In this document: in pieces, positions 8,264 through 18,345 of the stretch
How the letters are laid out: every line of letters starts with the position of its first letter
Position numbering within the stretch: the first letter of the stretch is position 1
Origin: an uncultured Clostridia bacterium
GTDB lineage: Bacteria > Bacillota > Clostridia > Lachnospirales > CAMZNU01
Direction: 5' to 3'
Assembly (NCBI GenBank): GCA_947313885.1
Contig: CAMZNU010000004.1
Location: 1 to 63,159, forward strand
Length of the DNA stretch: 63,159 nucleotides
The notes under the pieces: generated by a model
The model's database searches: none
Seen by the model: only the letters and a program-made list of their open reading frames with translations
Told to the model about the DNA's origin: nothing
Program-made: the position numbers and the translations under genes

Positions 8264-9238
8264 TTATTTCTCCTTCATCTTAAGCAACATCATCTCTATT
8301 GTTAACCCAAAATTACAATTATTTTTTAATCGTCTTTTACATACCATTATATTTTCTACTTTCTTTACTAAGTTTTTTATCGTCCATTTTTCACTTTCTT
8401 CTTTTATTTTTTCTATTCTTCCTTTTTGTATTACATGCCTTATATCTGCTGTACGTTTATATACTATTACGTCACGATAAAATACTATTATTACGTCTAA
8501 TAACATCTGTATATCTTTATCGTACTCTTTAAATTTTTTTCCTAATCCAAATACTTCCACTAAATTTTTATTCTTTAAACTTATAAATGTATCTATTATA
8601 TCCTCTACTTCTTCTTTTAATTCGTTATCTTCATAACTATCTATGCTAACCCCTATATTCCCCCTACCTATCATACTCATTTCTTTACTTACATTTTTCT
8701 CGATTCCCTTTTCTTCTATTAAATAGTTCTCTACTTGTTCATCACTTACTTCTTTACATTTTAACGTTACACATCTTGATTTTATTGTCTCTAAAAAACT
8801 ACTGCTATTTCTCGTCATTAAAAAAAATATACTATGTCTTGGTGGTTCTTCTATACTTTTTAACAGCATATTTTGCGCCATTATTGTCATAGTTTCACAC
8901 CTATCTATTATATATATTTTATATTTGTTTCTGTAAGGTTTTATAGCTAGATTTTGTATTACTCCTTCTCTTATATTTTCTACCCCTATAGTTTTTTTTC
9001 CTTTACTTGGATTTATATAAAATATATCTACATTGTTTTTACTATTTATTGTTTTACATGGCGTACACTTATTACACGGTTTATTCTCTCCCTCACATTG
9101 TATTCCCTTTGCAAAATACTCCGCCATTATAGATTTTCCTAAACCTTTTTCTCCCTCTATTATATATGAATGTGAAAACTCATTTCGTTTTATACTACTT
9201 CTTATCATCTTTAAAACTATTTCATTTCCAACTATCAT
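8264..9238 (-). CDS. holB: DNA polymerase III delta' subunit
   Basis: A 324-residue AAA+ clamp-loader subunit. The Walker A-like loop GEKGLGKS lies at residues 28-35. A four-Cys zinc module (C48, C55, C58 and C61 in CEGENKPCNKCTPC) follows, and the SRC sensor motif occurs near 165 (ETIKSRC). It helps load the beta clamp in the replisome. It sits between yaaR and ricT in the tmk operon, as in other Firmicutes. Confidence 0.93.
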   Translation of the reverse strand: MIVGNEIVLKMIRSSIKRNEFSHSYIIEGEKGLGKSIMAEYFAKGIQCEGENKPCNKCTPCKTINSKNNVDIFYINPSKGKKTIGVENIREGVIQNLAIKPYRNKYKIYIIDRCETMTIMAQNMLLKSIEEPPRHSIFFLMTRNSSSFLETIKSRCVTLKCKEVSDEQVENYLIEEKGIEKNVSKEMSMIGRGNIGVSIDSYEDNELKEEVEDIIDTFISLKNKNLVEVFGLGKKFKEYDKDIQMLLDVIIVFYRDVIVYKRTADIRHVIQKGRIEKIKEESEKWTIKNLVKKVENIMVCKRRLKNNCNFGLTIEMMLLKMKEK

Positions 9239-9245
9239 TTTACAC

Positions 9246-9686
9246 CTACACTATTAAGTCTATTAATAACCCTTTTATTTCATCTGTTTTATCTAATATA
9301 TTTATATTGTTTTTTTCTGATTTTATTAACTCTCTCGCTAACTCATCTAATGCTACATCTACTTTTCTTACTATCCCATATACTCTATGTCGTCCTCTAC
9401 TATCTAAAAAATTTTCTCGGCTGAATTTATGGGAATTAGTTACTATCTCATTCATAAATTCTCCTATTAATTTTCTATATTCCCTCATATCATATACATC
9501 CATATGATCACTTAATTTTTTTCCCTGCTCTGTTATATCTTTTATTAAACCATCTAGTTTATTTTTTAAATTACCTTCACTTACTTTTTTTAACGTGAAA
9601 TCAAAATTATTATCTACTTTATTTATTGTTTTATTTACTACTGTGTTTAATCTATTTTGCAATATCTCTGTTACTTTTACATCCAT
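9246..9686 (-). CDS. yaaR: YaaR-family protein (DUF327)
   Basis: A 146-residue, charged, mainly helical protein. The segment DVYDMREYRKLIGEFMNE followed by RGRHRVYGIVRKVDVALDEL is typical of the YaaR/DUF327 family. The family lies between tmk and holB in many Firmicutes but has no established function. It is encoded 11 bases downstream of tmk and seven bases before holB, so co-transcription is likely. Confidence 0.85.
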   Translation of the reverse strand: MDVKVTEILQNRLNTVVNKTINKVDNNFDFTLKKVSEGNLKNKLDGLIKDITEQGKKLSDHMDVYDMREYRKLIGEFMNEIVTNSHKFSRENFLDSRGRHRVYGIVRKVDVALDELARELIKSEKNNINILDKTDEIKGLLIDLIV

Positions 9687-9697
9687 ATTATCACCTC

Positions 9698-10318
9698 TTA
9701 AATTAATTTTCTGTTTTTTAATACTTTGGATATAATTTTATTTGTTGTATTTGGTGACATAGCACTATTTATTACAACTATTCTTTTCCTTTCTTTACTT
9801 GCTAAATGTAAATATTCATGGCGTAAGTTTTGAAAAAATTCCGCCCCTTCTGATTCTAATCTGTCTACATTAAATCGTTTGTTACGTCTTTTTATACTTA
9901 CCTCCGGTGTAACATCTAACAAAAATGTTATATCTGGTACTAATCCATTTGTCGCATATTTATTAATATCAACTATTAACTCTTCTCCTAGTCCTCTAAC
10001 TTTGCCTTGGTACACAATGCTAGAATCTACAAACCTATCTAGCACCACTATTTTACCTTCTGCTAACGCTGGTTTTAGTACTTCATCTACCAACTGCGCC
10101 CTCGACGTTGCATATAGTAACGCTTCTGTTGTATACGACATTTCTGTATTATTTTTATCTATTACTATATTTCTAACTTTTTCGCCTATCTTTGTACCAC
10201 CTGGCTCTCTTGCTACTAATACATCCAAACCTATATTTTCTAATTTTTCTTTTAGTAGTTTTATTTGTAATGTCTTCCCTGAACCATCTATCCCTTCGAA
10301 TGTTATAAATAAACTCAT
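9698..10318 (-). CDS. tmk: Thymidylate kinase
   Basis: A 206-residue kinase that phosphorylates dTMP to dTDP. The P-loop FEGIDGSGKT lies at residues 6-15, followed by AREPGGT, and DRFVDSSIVYQG in the middle. The frame also has an ATG at 10330, but TGGAG is placed correctly for the ATG at 10318, which gives the family's usual MSLFITFEGIDG start. It is the first gene of the minus-strand operon running down to tatD. The darA/yaaQ gene often found directly after tmk is absent. Confidence 0.94.
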   Translation of the reverse strand: MSLFITFEGIDGSGKTLQIKLLKEKLENIGLDVLVAREPGGTKIGEKVRNIVIDKNNTEMSYTTEALLYATSRAQLVDEVLKPALAEGKIVVLDRFVDSSIVYQGKVRGLGEELIVDINKYATNGLVPDITFLLDVTPEVSIKRRNKRFNVDRLESEGAEFFQNLRHEYLHLASKERKRIVVINSAMSPNTTNKIISKVLKNRKLI

Positions 10319-10451
10319 CTTTTGCTCCATTTTCTTTTAATTTAGGTAATATTTATTTCTAATTGTAACATATTTATTTTTTAGTGTCATTATTATAATA
10401 ATTATTTTCTATTATTTTTATAATCTTTTACATATATATTTCCCTATATTA

Positions 10452-10480
10452 TTAACATGCTCCTTTTTTTAATATATAAT
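10452..10480 (+). promoter_or_regulatory. Candidate sigma-A promoter for malQ
   Basis: TTAACA at 10452-10457 and TATAAT at 10475-10480 are separated by 17 bases and lie about 40 bases upstream of the malQ ATG. This is a good match to the housekeeping consensus. Confidence 0.6.
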
Positions 10481-10518
10481 TATATTATTAAATATTAAAT
10501 ATATTATTTGGAGGTATT

Positions 10519-12108
10519 ATGAAACTACAACGTTCTAGCGGTATTTTAGCACACATAACTTCTTTTCCATCTAAATATGGAATAGGTGACCTTGGTCACG
10601 AAACTTTTAACTTTATAGATTTTTTACATAACAGTAACCAAAAACTCTGGCAAGTCCTCCCTCTAGTTACAACTAGCTACGGTGATTCGCCTTATCAAAG
10701 TTTTTCCACTTTTGCTGGTAACCATTTACTTATAAGTCTTGACTCCTTAGTCGATGAAAATTATTTATCTCATGACGATTTAATTAATATTCCTCACTTC
10801 GATGAAAATAAAATTGACTACGGTAAAGTTATTGGTTTTAAAATGCCTCTATTTAAAAAAGCATTTGAAAACTTTAAATTAAACTGTTCTAATGAACAAA
10901 ATAAAAATTTCGAAAAATTTTGTTCTACTAATAAATCTTGGTTAGATGATTTTTCACTATTCATATCGTTAAAATTTCATTTCATTAATGAAAGAGATCA
11001 ACAATTTGAACCCGATGCTCTTAAAACTTTTAGAAACTCTAACAAAAATCTTTTAACAGAACAACAAATATTAACTTTTTTCTACGGTGCTACTTGGAAC
11101 TCATGGCCTACTGATATAAGTTTATTTAAACCTTCTGCCGTTTCTAAATGGTCAAAATTATTAGCTGATGATATACAGTTTTATAAGTTTTTACAATACG
11201 AATATTTTAGACAATGGAATAAAGTAAAAGTTTATGCTAACAATAAAAATATTTCTATTATCGGTGACATACCTATTTTTGTAGCTATGGACTCTTGCGA
11301 CGTATGGGCTAATAAACATTTATTTCAACTTGATAAAAACGGTAACCCAACTTCTGTAGCTGGTGTACCACCTGACTATTTTAGTTCTACTGGTCAACTA
11401 TGGGGTAACCCTCTTTTCGATTGGAAAGCTTGCGAAAAAGAAAATTTCAACTGGTGGGTTACTCGTGTTCATGAATCTACTAAAATTTACGATATTATTC
11501 GTATCGATCATTTTAGAGCTTTTGATACTTATTGGGCTATTCCTTATGGCGAAAAAACTGCCATTAAAGGAAAATGGATTAAAGCCCCTGGCTACAAACT
11601 TTTTGCAACATTAAAAAAACAATTAGGTGATTTACCTATTATTGCTGAAGATCTTGGCGATCTTAATTTAGACGTAGCTAAATTACGTGATGACCTTGGT
11701 TTTCCTGGTATGAAAATTTTACAATTTGCCTTTGATGATGATGAAGAAAATGATTACTTACCTCACAATATAGAAAATACTAATTGTGTCATCTACACAG
11801 GTACTCATGATAACGACACCACTCGCGGATGGTTTAATAATTCAACAGAAAAAAATCGCGACCATTTTAGACGTTATATGAATGTTAATGGTCACGATCC
11901 CGCTTATGATTTAATACGTCTTTGCTTTTCTTCTGTAGCTAAGTATTCTATTATTCCTATCCAAGATTTAATGCGTCTTGATAGCAATTGTAGAATGAAT
12001 ACTCCTGGCGTTCCATCTGGTAACTGGGCTTTTAGATTTACTAGCGATATGTTAACCAAAGAAATAGAACATTATCTTACTTATTTAACTAAACTTTTTC
12101 ACAGATAA
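10519..12108 (+). CDS. malQ: 4-alpha-glucanotransferase (amylomaltase)
   Basis: A 529-residue GH77 enzyme that transfers alpha-1,4-glucan segments between maltodextrins or glycogen. Family motifs are complete: the N-terminal SSGILAHITSFPSKYGIGDLG, the nucleophile region IRIDHFRAF near residue 328, the acid/base region IAEDLGDL near 375 and THDNDTTRGW near 428. GGAGG precedes the ATG. It stands alone on the plus strand, diverging from tmk and ending at a terminator. No other maltodextrin or glycogen gene is adjacent. Confidence 0.95.
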   Translation: MKLQRSSGILAHITSFPSKYGIGDLGHETFNFIDFLHNSNQKLWQVLPLVTTSYGDSPYQSFSTFAGNHLLISLDSLVDENYLSHDDLINIPHFDENKIDYGKVIGFKMPLFKKAFENFKLNCSNEQNKNFEKFCSTNKSWLDDFSLFISLKFHFINERDQQFEPDALKTFRNSNKNLLTEQQILTFFYGATWNSWPTDISLFKPSAVSKWSKLLADDIQFYKFLQYEYFRQWNKVKVYANNKNISIIGDIPIFVAMDSCDVWANKHLFQLDKNGNPTSVAGVPPDYFSSTGQLWGNPLFDWKACEKENFNWWVTRVHESTKIYDIIRIDHFRAFDTYWAIPYGEKTAIKGKWIKAPGYKLFATLKKQLGDLPIIAEDLGDLNLDVAKLRDDLGFPGMKILQFAFDDDEENDYLPHNIENTNCVIYTGTHDNDTTRGWFNNSTEKNRDHFRRYMNVNGHDPAYDLIRLCFSSVAKYSIIPIQDLMRLDSNCRMNTPGVPSGNWAFRFTSDMLTKEIEHYLTYLTKLFHR

Positions 12109-12126
12109 GTTATTTAATTTAAACAT

Positions 12127-12161
12127 AAAAAAAGAGATACTTAAAACGTATCTCTTTTTTT
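12127..12161. terminator. Bidirectional terminator, malQ / symporter
   Basis: AAAGAGATAC pairs with GTATCTCTTT around a seven-base loop, with A and T runs on both sides. It lies between the convergent malQ and symporter genes and can serve both. Confidence 0.85.
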
Positions 12162-12169
12162 GTTTATTT

Positions 12170-13438
12170 TTATCCTACTTTATGATTTTCGCCGTAAAAT
12201 ATTTTTTCATCAAAAGCACCTTCACTTTTAGCTATTATTATCGTACATGCTTGATCCCCTGTAATATTTACCGCTGTTCTTGTCATATCTAGTAATCTAT
12301 CTATACCTACTATTAATCCTATCATCGCTGGGTCTAATCCTACTTGCACTAATACCATCGATAACATTATAAGTCCTGCTCCTGGAACTCCTGCCGTTCC
12401 CACTGATGCTAGAGTTGCCGTTATTACTACTGTTAATAACATCCCTGGTGTTAATGTAACTCCTGATAACTGAGCTATTAAAACTACTGCTACACCTTGC
12501 ATTATTGAAGTACCATCCATGTTTATTGTAGCACCTAGCGGTATCGTAAATGCACTTATACTTCTATCTACACCATGGTTTTTATCTAGCGTTTCTAACG
12601 TTACTGGTATTGTTGCACTTGATGATGATGTTGAAAATGCAAAAGCTGATACTCCAAATCCATTTTTGAAAAATTGTTTTGGACTAAGTTGTGCAAATAT
12701 TTTTATCATAACACCATATGTAACAAAATATTGAATCATTAATGCTATTAAAACACCTACAAAATATTTACCAAGAGGCAATATAACCGCTAACCCCTCT
12801 GTTGCAAATACTCTTGCCATAAGTCCAAATACACCATAATGCGCATAACTCATTATACCCATAGTCATATTTAAAAATATATCATTTGATTGTGAAAAGA
12901 AATCTTTTGCTACTTTTACTTTTTCATCCAATATAGTTATGCTAACTCCTAATAACATCGCAAAAAATATTATTTGCAACATATCGCCACTTACAAAAGA
13001 TTTAATCGGGTTAGACGGTATTATATTTATTAAAGTGTCTATAAACCCAACTCCCTCTGATGCTACATATTCTGACTGAGTTGCCATTTCTAATTGAACT
13101 CCAACTCCTGGATCTAATACATACCCTACTGATAATGCAACCATTATTGCAACAGCTGTAGTTACTAAATAAAATACCAATGTTTTTGTTCCTATTCTTC
13201 CTAATTTGTTAACATCTCCTATACTCGCTGTCCCCATAACTAACGAGAAAAATACAACTGGTACCATCATCATTTTTATAGCATTCATAAATAATGATCC
13301 TAGTAATCTAAATAGACCATCTACTAAATATATGTTAACTATTTCATTACTACTAAAAAAATTATTAATGATAGAACCAATTATCATTCCCAAAATTAAT
13401 GCTACTACTATGTTTCTTGTTAAGTTTTTACTTTTCAT
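12170..13438 (-). CDS. Dicarboxylate/amino acid:cation symporter (DAACS family)
   Basis: A 422-residue GltP/DctA-type transporter with about eight membrane helices. Family signatures are visible: the serine-rich hairpin FSTSSSSATIP in the middle, and GATINMDGTSIMQG downstream, which carries the cation- and substrate-binding NMDGT motif. These carriers import glutamate, aspartate, serine/threonine or C4-dicarboxylates with Na+ or H+; the substrate cannot be told from sequence alone. AGGAGG precedes the ATG and it forms a single-gene unit. Confidence 0.92.
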   Translation of the reverse strand: MKSKNLTRNIVVALILGMIIGSIINNFFSSNEIVNIYLVDGLFRLLGSLFMNAIKMMMVPVVFFSLVMGTASIGDVNKLGRIGTKTLVFYLVTTAVAIMVALSVGYVLDPGVGVQLEMATQSEYVASEGVGFIDTLINIIPSNPIKSFVSGDMLQIIFFAMLLGVSITILDEKVKVAKDFFSQSNDIFLNMTMGIMSYAHYGVFGLMARVFATEGLAVILPLGKYFVGVLIALMIQYFVTYGVMIKIFAQLSPKQFFKNGFGVSAFAFSTSSSSATIPVTLETLDKNHGVDRSISAFTIPLGATINMDGTSIMQGVAVVLIAQLSGVTLTPGMLLTVVITATLASVGTAGVPGAGLIMLSMVLVQVGLDPAMIGLIVGIDRLLDMTRTAVNITGDQACTIIIAKSEGAFDEKIFYGENHKVG

Positions 13439-13528
13439 ATACTTTCCTCCTATTAAATTCTTTTACAATATACATTCTATATAACTCATCAATTTTTTTT
13501 CCGTTAAATTATATATACTCTTTACATT

Positions 13529-13557
13529 ATAATAACATTTATAGTTACTTTTGTCAA
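13529..13557 (-). promoter_or_regulatory. Candidate promoter for the DAACS symporter
   Basis: On the minus strand a consensus TTGACA (13557-13552) is followed after 17 bases by TATTAT (13534-13529), about 90 bases upstream of the symporter ATG. Confidence 0.5.
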
Positions 13558-13678
13558 AATTATAGATTTTCACCGTTATTTCGGCTTATATTTTTTTATA
13601 AATAATGTTATTATATTACTATATGTTTATTACTTTAATTATATGGTTATAATTATTAAAAACTTTAGGAGGTTTATT

Positions 13679-15472
13679 ATGAGAAGGTGTGATATCGATA
13701 ATAAATATAAATGGGATTTGAAATGTATTTATGAATCTGATGAGTTTTGGAATGCAGATTTTGAAAAACTTTCTACCTCTTTGCATTTATTAAGTGATTT
13801 TAAAGGTACTATGCACAATTCACCAGAGGTTTTATTGAATGCTTTAAATACTTATTGTGATTTTTCTATCACTTTAGAAAAATTATATTGTTATGCAAAT
13901 CTTAGTTTTCATCGTGATATGTCTAACACTTATTATCAAGGGCTAAGTGAAAAAGCAGATTCTATTTCTACTAAATTTTCTGCCGTTTCTTCTTTTATTA
14001 ACTCGGAAATTTTAGCTATGGATAAAGAAACTGTTGATAATTTTTTTAATGCACTTCCTGAACTAAATCCTTATAAACAATTTTTAAATAATTTATATCG
14101 CGAAAAAGAACATTACCTTTCTAATGAAATTGAAGAAATTTTAGCCTTGTCTCATGAAGCTACTTCTAACGATAGTAACACTTACAACATGCTTACTAAT
14201 GCTGATATGGTTTTTCCAGCTGTAAAAGATGATAACGGTGATGACGTTACCCTTACCCATAGTAAATTTATTTCTCTAATGTATTCGTCTAATAGAGCTA
14301 TTCGTGAAAATGCTTTTAAAGTTTATTATGAAAGTTTTAAAAATTTAAAAAATACTTTATCACAAACTTATAACGGTTCTATTAAATCGGCACTTTTTTA
14401 CAGCAACATTCGTAAGTACGAATCTTCTTTAAGTATGTCTTTAAGTTCTGACAACATACCTGTTAAAGTCTATGAAAATTTAATTAGTACCGTTCATAAA
14501 CATTTACCTCTTTTTCATAGATATATGAAACTTAGAAAAAAATGCCTCGGTGTAGATAGTTTACATATGTATGATTTATATGCACCTATGGTTAAATCAC
14601 CTGATATAACTTTTGATTATGAAACTTCTAAACAACTTTGCCTCGATGGACTAGCTCCTCTTGGCGAAAAATATACTGATATTTTAAAAAATTCTTTTGA
14701 TAACAATTTAATCGACGTATATCCTAGCGACAATAAAATGAGTGGTGCTTATTCATGGGGAATTTATGCTAATAACCCTTTCATTCTTCTTAATTATGAA
14801 AATAAAATTGACGATACTTTTACTTTAGCTCATGAACTTGGTCATTCTGTCCATAGCTATTTAAGTACAGATAAACAACATTATATCAATTACAGCTACA
14901 CTACTTTTTTAGCAGAAATTGCATCTACTGTTAACGAAAATTTATTAATGCAACATATGTTAACTACAACTGATGATACTTCTACTAAAATATATTTACT
15001 AAATTATCTTTTAGAACAATTTAGAAGCACTCTTTTTAGACAAACTTTATTCGCAGAATTTGAATTAGAATCACATAAAATGATTCAAAATGGCATCCCT
15101 CTAAACACCGAATCTCTTAATGAACTTTATTTTAACCTCATTAAAAAATATTATGGCGATAATATAGTTCATGATCCGCAAATTGCTTTTGAATGGTCTC
15201 GTATACCACATTTTTATAATCCTTTTTACGTTTTCCAATATGCTACAGGGTTCTCTTGTGCTATCGCTTTTTCTAAAAAGATTTTAGAAGATTCTAATTA
15301 TGTACCTAAATATTTAGACTTTTTACGTAGCGGTTGTTCTGATTACTCTTTAGATATACTTAAAAAAGCTGGCATCGATATGTCATCACCAGAACCTATT
15401 GAAGATGCTTTTGTACTTTTTGAACAAACTTTATCTAAACTAGAAGACTCTATAAACAACCAAAATAAATAA
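13679..15472 (+). CDS. pepF: Oligoendopeptidase F
   Basis: A 597-residue M3B zinc metallopeptidase that cleaves peptides of roughly 7-17 residues in the cytoplasm. The HELGHSVHS zinc motif is near residue 385, and EIASTVNE supplies the third ligand about 25 residues later. The frame opens at 13643, but AGGAGG sits seven bases before the ATG at 13679, giving the start MRRCDIDNKYKWDL. It is a monocistron-like gene followed by the TauE-type permease 67 bases later. Confidence 0.94.
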   Translation: MRRCDIDNKYKWDLKCIYESDEFWNADFEKLSTSLHLLSDFKGTMHNSPEVLLNALNTYCDFSITLEKLYCYANLSFHRDMSNTYYQGLSEKADSISTKFSAVSSFINSEILAMDKETVDNFFNALPELNPYKQFLNNLYREKEHYLSNEIEEILALSHEATSNDSNTYNMLTNADMVFPAVKDDNGDDVTLTHSKFISLMYSSNRAIRENAFKVYYESFKNLKNTLSQTYNGSIKSALFYSNIRKYESSLSMSLSSDNIPVKVYENLISTVHKHLPLFHRYMKLRKKCLGVDSLHMYDLYAPMVKSPDITFDYETSKQLCLDGLAPLGEKYTDILKNSFDNNLIDVYPSDNKMSGAYSWGIYANNPFILLNYENKIDDTFTLAHELGHSVHSYLSTDKQHYINYSYTTFLAEIASTVNENLLMQHMLTTTDDTSTKIYLLNYLLEQFRSTLFRQTLFAEFELESHKMIQNGIPLNTESLNELYFNLIKKYYGDNIVHDPQIAFEWSRIPHFYNPFYVFQYATGFSCAIAFSKKILEDSNYVPKYLDFLRSGCSDYSLDILKKAGIDMSSPEPIEDAFVLFEQTLSKLEDSINNQNK

Positions 15473-15539
15473 ACTATTTACATATTTATCACTTTTTATG
15501 ATATATTTTATTCAATATATATTTTATAAGGAGGTTTAT

Positions 15540-16298
15540 ATGTCTTATTTACAGCAACTATCAATTTTATTACCTTTTATATTTTTAGCTAGTTTTGTAG
15601 ATTCTATTGCTGGCGGTGGCGGACTTATTTCTTTACCCGCCTATTATCTCGTTGGCGTTGATCCTAAATTAGCCCTCGGTACTAATAAATTTTCATCAAG
15701 CCTTGGCACTCTAACTTCTTCTATTATGTTTATTAAAAACAAAAAAGTTGATTTTTATAGCGTTGCCTTTGCTGTTGTAACCGCTTTTGTAGGCTCTTTC
15801 TTAGGTGCTACAATCGCTAAATCTTTAAGCGATGTTTTTCTATCTTATTTTTTAATCGTTGCTCTACCTTTAATTTTAATATTTTCACTTAAAAATAAAG
15901 AGTTTTCTAAAGAAAATATTTCTAAACTCGAAAATAAAAAAAAAATAGCATTGTTCTCTTTATTAATAGGTTTTACTGTAGGTTTTTATGACGGTTTTTT
16001 TGGTCCTGGTGCTGGAGTTTTATATATGATCTCCTTTAATTTTATCGGATTTGATATTATTAAATCATCTGGTAATGCTAAAATTGTTAACTTCACATCT
16101 AACATAGGTTCTCTAATTTCTTATGTTATTGGCGGTCATGTGTTTTTTGCCCTCGGTATTCCCGCTATGATCTTTAGTATATTAGGAGGGTATATAGGCT
16201 CTAAACTCGCTATTAAAAACGGTGATAAAATTATTAAACCTATTCTCATATTTGTAGTGTTTTTATTACTCGTAAAAATACTTTCAACTATATTATAA
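15540..16298 (+). CDS. TauE/SafE-family membrane permease
   Basis: A 252-residue membrane protein with about seven to eight helices. The N-terminal signature DSIAGGGGLISLPAYYLVGVD and KLALGTNKFSSSLGT is diagnostic of TauE/SafE anion exporters, and the half-repeat DGFFGPGAGVLY occurs in the second half. Members export or import sulfite, sulfoacetate or other organic anions; the substrate here is unknown. The frame extends upstream to 15498, but AAGGAGG directly before the ATG at 15540 fixes the start. Confidence 0.9.
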   Translation: MSYLQQLSILLPFIFLASFVDSIAGGGGLISLPAYYLVGVDPKLALGTNKFSSSLGTLTSSIMFIKNKKVDFYSVAFAVVTAFVGSFLGATIAKSLSDVFLSYFLIVALPLILIFSLKNKEFSKENISKLENKKKIALFSLLIGFTVGFYDGFFGPGAGVLYMISFNFIGFDIIKSSGNAKIVNFTSNIGSLISYVIGGHVFFALGIPAMIFSILGGYIGSKLAIKNGDKIIKPILIFVVFLLLVKILSTIL

Positions 16299-16305
16299 AA
16301 CAAAT

Positions 16306-16332
16306 AAAAAAAGCCTTCATCGGCTTTTTTTT
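16306..16332. terminator. Bidirectional terminator, permease / thrS
   Basis: AAAAAAGCC and GGCTTTTTT form a short stem with U-run on either strand between the convergent permease and thrS genes. Confidence 0.8.
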
Positions 16333-16357
16333 ATTTGCAATATTTTTTATTATTACT

Positions 16358-18316
16358 TTACTTTTCTTCTGATATTATATTATTTTCTCTTGTTACTACT
16401 TCTTTTATTATTCTATCTATAAATCCTTCTACATCCTCTGTACCTTCATCGCCTTTTCTACTTCTAACAGCTATCGTATTATCTTTTTCTTCCTTTTCAC
16501 CTAATACACATATATACGGTACTTTTTCTAATGTAGCTTCTCTTATTTTATATCCTGTCTTTTCCGCTCTTGAATCTACTTCTACTCTTATCCCACTTCT
16601 TTTTAATTTCTTTTCTACTTCTTTTGTATAATCATTATATTTATCTGATATCGGTAATAATTTTACTTGCACTGGTGATAACCATGTTGGAAATACCCCT
16701 GCATATTTTTCTATTAACATCGCTAACGTTCTTTCATAACACCCTAATGATGTTCTATGAATTGTCGTTGGATGCACTTTATTACCTTCTTTATCTATAT
16801 ACGTCATATCAAATTTTTCCGCTAATGCAAAATCTAATTGTACCGTTATTATCGTGTCTTCTTTTCCATGGACATTTTTAAATAATATATCTATTTTGGG
16901 ACCGTAAAATGCTGCCTCTCCATCTACTTCCTTATACTCTACTTCTAAATTATTTAATGCATTTCTTAACATCTCTTGCGTTTCTTCCCAATCTTTTTCA
17001 TCACCTATATATTTTCCTTTATTTGTTTTATCCCATTTTGATAACATATATTTTACGTCTTTTTCTATTCCTAACGTCTCCATTACAAAATTTATTAGTT
17101 CTAACACTTCTTTTATTTCATCTTCTACTTGCTCTTTCATACATACTATATGCCCTTCTGATATAGTGAACTGTCTTAGTCTTATTAATCCATGCATCTC
17201 TCCTGACGACTCTTTTCTAAACAATGTTGACGTTTCTCCGTACCTTATAGGTAATTCTTTATATGAATGTTGCTCTGCATTATATACCGTAAATTGGAAC
17301 GGGCATGTCATAGGGCGTAATGCAAACACTTCTTTATCTTTTTCTTCATCCCCTAATATAAACATACCATCTTTATAATGTTGCCAATGTCCTGATTTCT
17401 CATACATATCACTTTTAGCCATTAACGGCGTTTTCGTAAGTTTATATCCTCTTTTTTCTTCCTCATCTTCTATAAATCTTTGTAATAATTGTATTACTTT
17501 AGCACCTTTTGGCATTAATAACGGTAACCCCTGCCCTATATCTTCTGACGTTGTAAATAACTTTAATTCTCTTCCTAATTTATTATGATCTCTTTTTTTC
17601 GCCTCCTCTTTAGCTTCTAAATATTTATTTAAATCGGCATTTTTTAAAAATGACGTACCATATATTCTAGCTAACATTTTATTTTTCTCGTCACCTTTCC
17701 AATATGCACCTGATGACCCATCTTCTCCTAACAGTTTTATACTTTTTACTTGTTTCGTTTTTAATAAATGCGGTCCTTTACATAAATCAACAAACTCACC
17801 TTGTTTATAAAATGTTATTTTTTCATCTTCTGGTAAATCATTTATTAATTCAACTTTATAAGGCTCATCTTTCATAAGTTCTAATGCTTCTTCTCGCCCT
17901 AACTCAAATATTTCTATTTCTAAGTTTTCCTTAACTATTTTTTTCATTTCCTTTTCTATTAAAACTATTTCATCTTTTGTAAAACTTCTATCTAAGTCAA
18001 AATCATAATAAAATCCCTCTTCTATCGACGGTCCTATTGCTAATTTAACATCTTTAAATAATCTTTTTACAGCTTGGGCTAATATATGTGCTGACGTATG
18101 TCTAAATGCTGACCTTCCTCCATCACTATCAAAACCTAATAAATTTACTTTACAATCACTTTCTAATTTAAATCTTACATCTTCTAATTGTCCATTTACT
18201 TCACATGCAAACGTATTTCTTGCTAGACCTTCGCTTATACTTAATGCAACATCTAATATTGTACTTCCTTTTTTAAATTGTTTTACTACATCGTCTTTTA
18301 AAGTTACTTTTACCAT
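16358..18316 (-). CDS. thrS: Threonyl-tRNA synthetase
   Basis: A 652-residue class II synthetase with the full bacterial domain order: TGS domain (1-60), editing and second additional domain (about 65-240), catalytic core (about 245-540) and anticodon-binding domain (about 545-645). Zinc-ligand regions are present in MTCPFQF and TIHRTSLGCYERT, and motif 2 in FRKESSGEMHGLIRLRQF. AGGAGG precedes the ATG. A T-box leader lies immediately upstream, so expression should rise when uncharged tRNA-Thr accumulates. Confidence 0.96.
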   Translation of the reverse strand: MVKVTLKDDVVKQFKKGSTILDVALSISEGLARNTFACEVNGQLEDVRFKLESDCKVNLLGFDSDGGRSAFRHTSAHILAQAVKRLFKDVKLAIGPSIEEGFYYDFDLDRSFTKDEIVLIEKEMKKIVKENLEIEIFELGREEALELMKDEPYKVELINDLPEDEKITFYKQGEFVDLCKGPHLLKTKQVKSIKLLGEDGSSGAYWKGDEKNKMLARIYGTSFLKNADLNKYLEAKEEAKKRDHNKLGRELKLFTTSEDIGQGLPLLMPKGAKVIQLLQRFIEDEEEKRGYKLTKTPLMAKSDMYEKSGHWQHYKDGMFILGDEEKDKEVFALRPMTCPFQFTVYNAEQHSYKELPIRYGETSTLFRKESSGEMHGLIRLRQFTISEGHIVCMKEQVEDEIKEVLELINFVMETLGIEKDVKYMLSKWDKTNKGKYIGDEKDWEETQEMLRNALNNLEVEYKEVDGEAAFYGPKIDILFKNVHGKEDTIITVQLDFALAEKFDMTYIDKEGNKVHPTTIHRTSLGCYERTLAMLIEKYAGVFPTWLSPVQVKLLPISDKYNDYTKEVEKKLKRSGIRVEVDSRAEKTGYKIREATLEKVPYICVLGEKEEKDNTIAVRSRKGDEGTEDVEGFIDRIIKEVVTRENNIISEEK

Positions 18317-18345
18317 AATTTCCTCCTGTTTTAAATACTAAAAAA

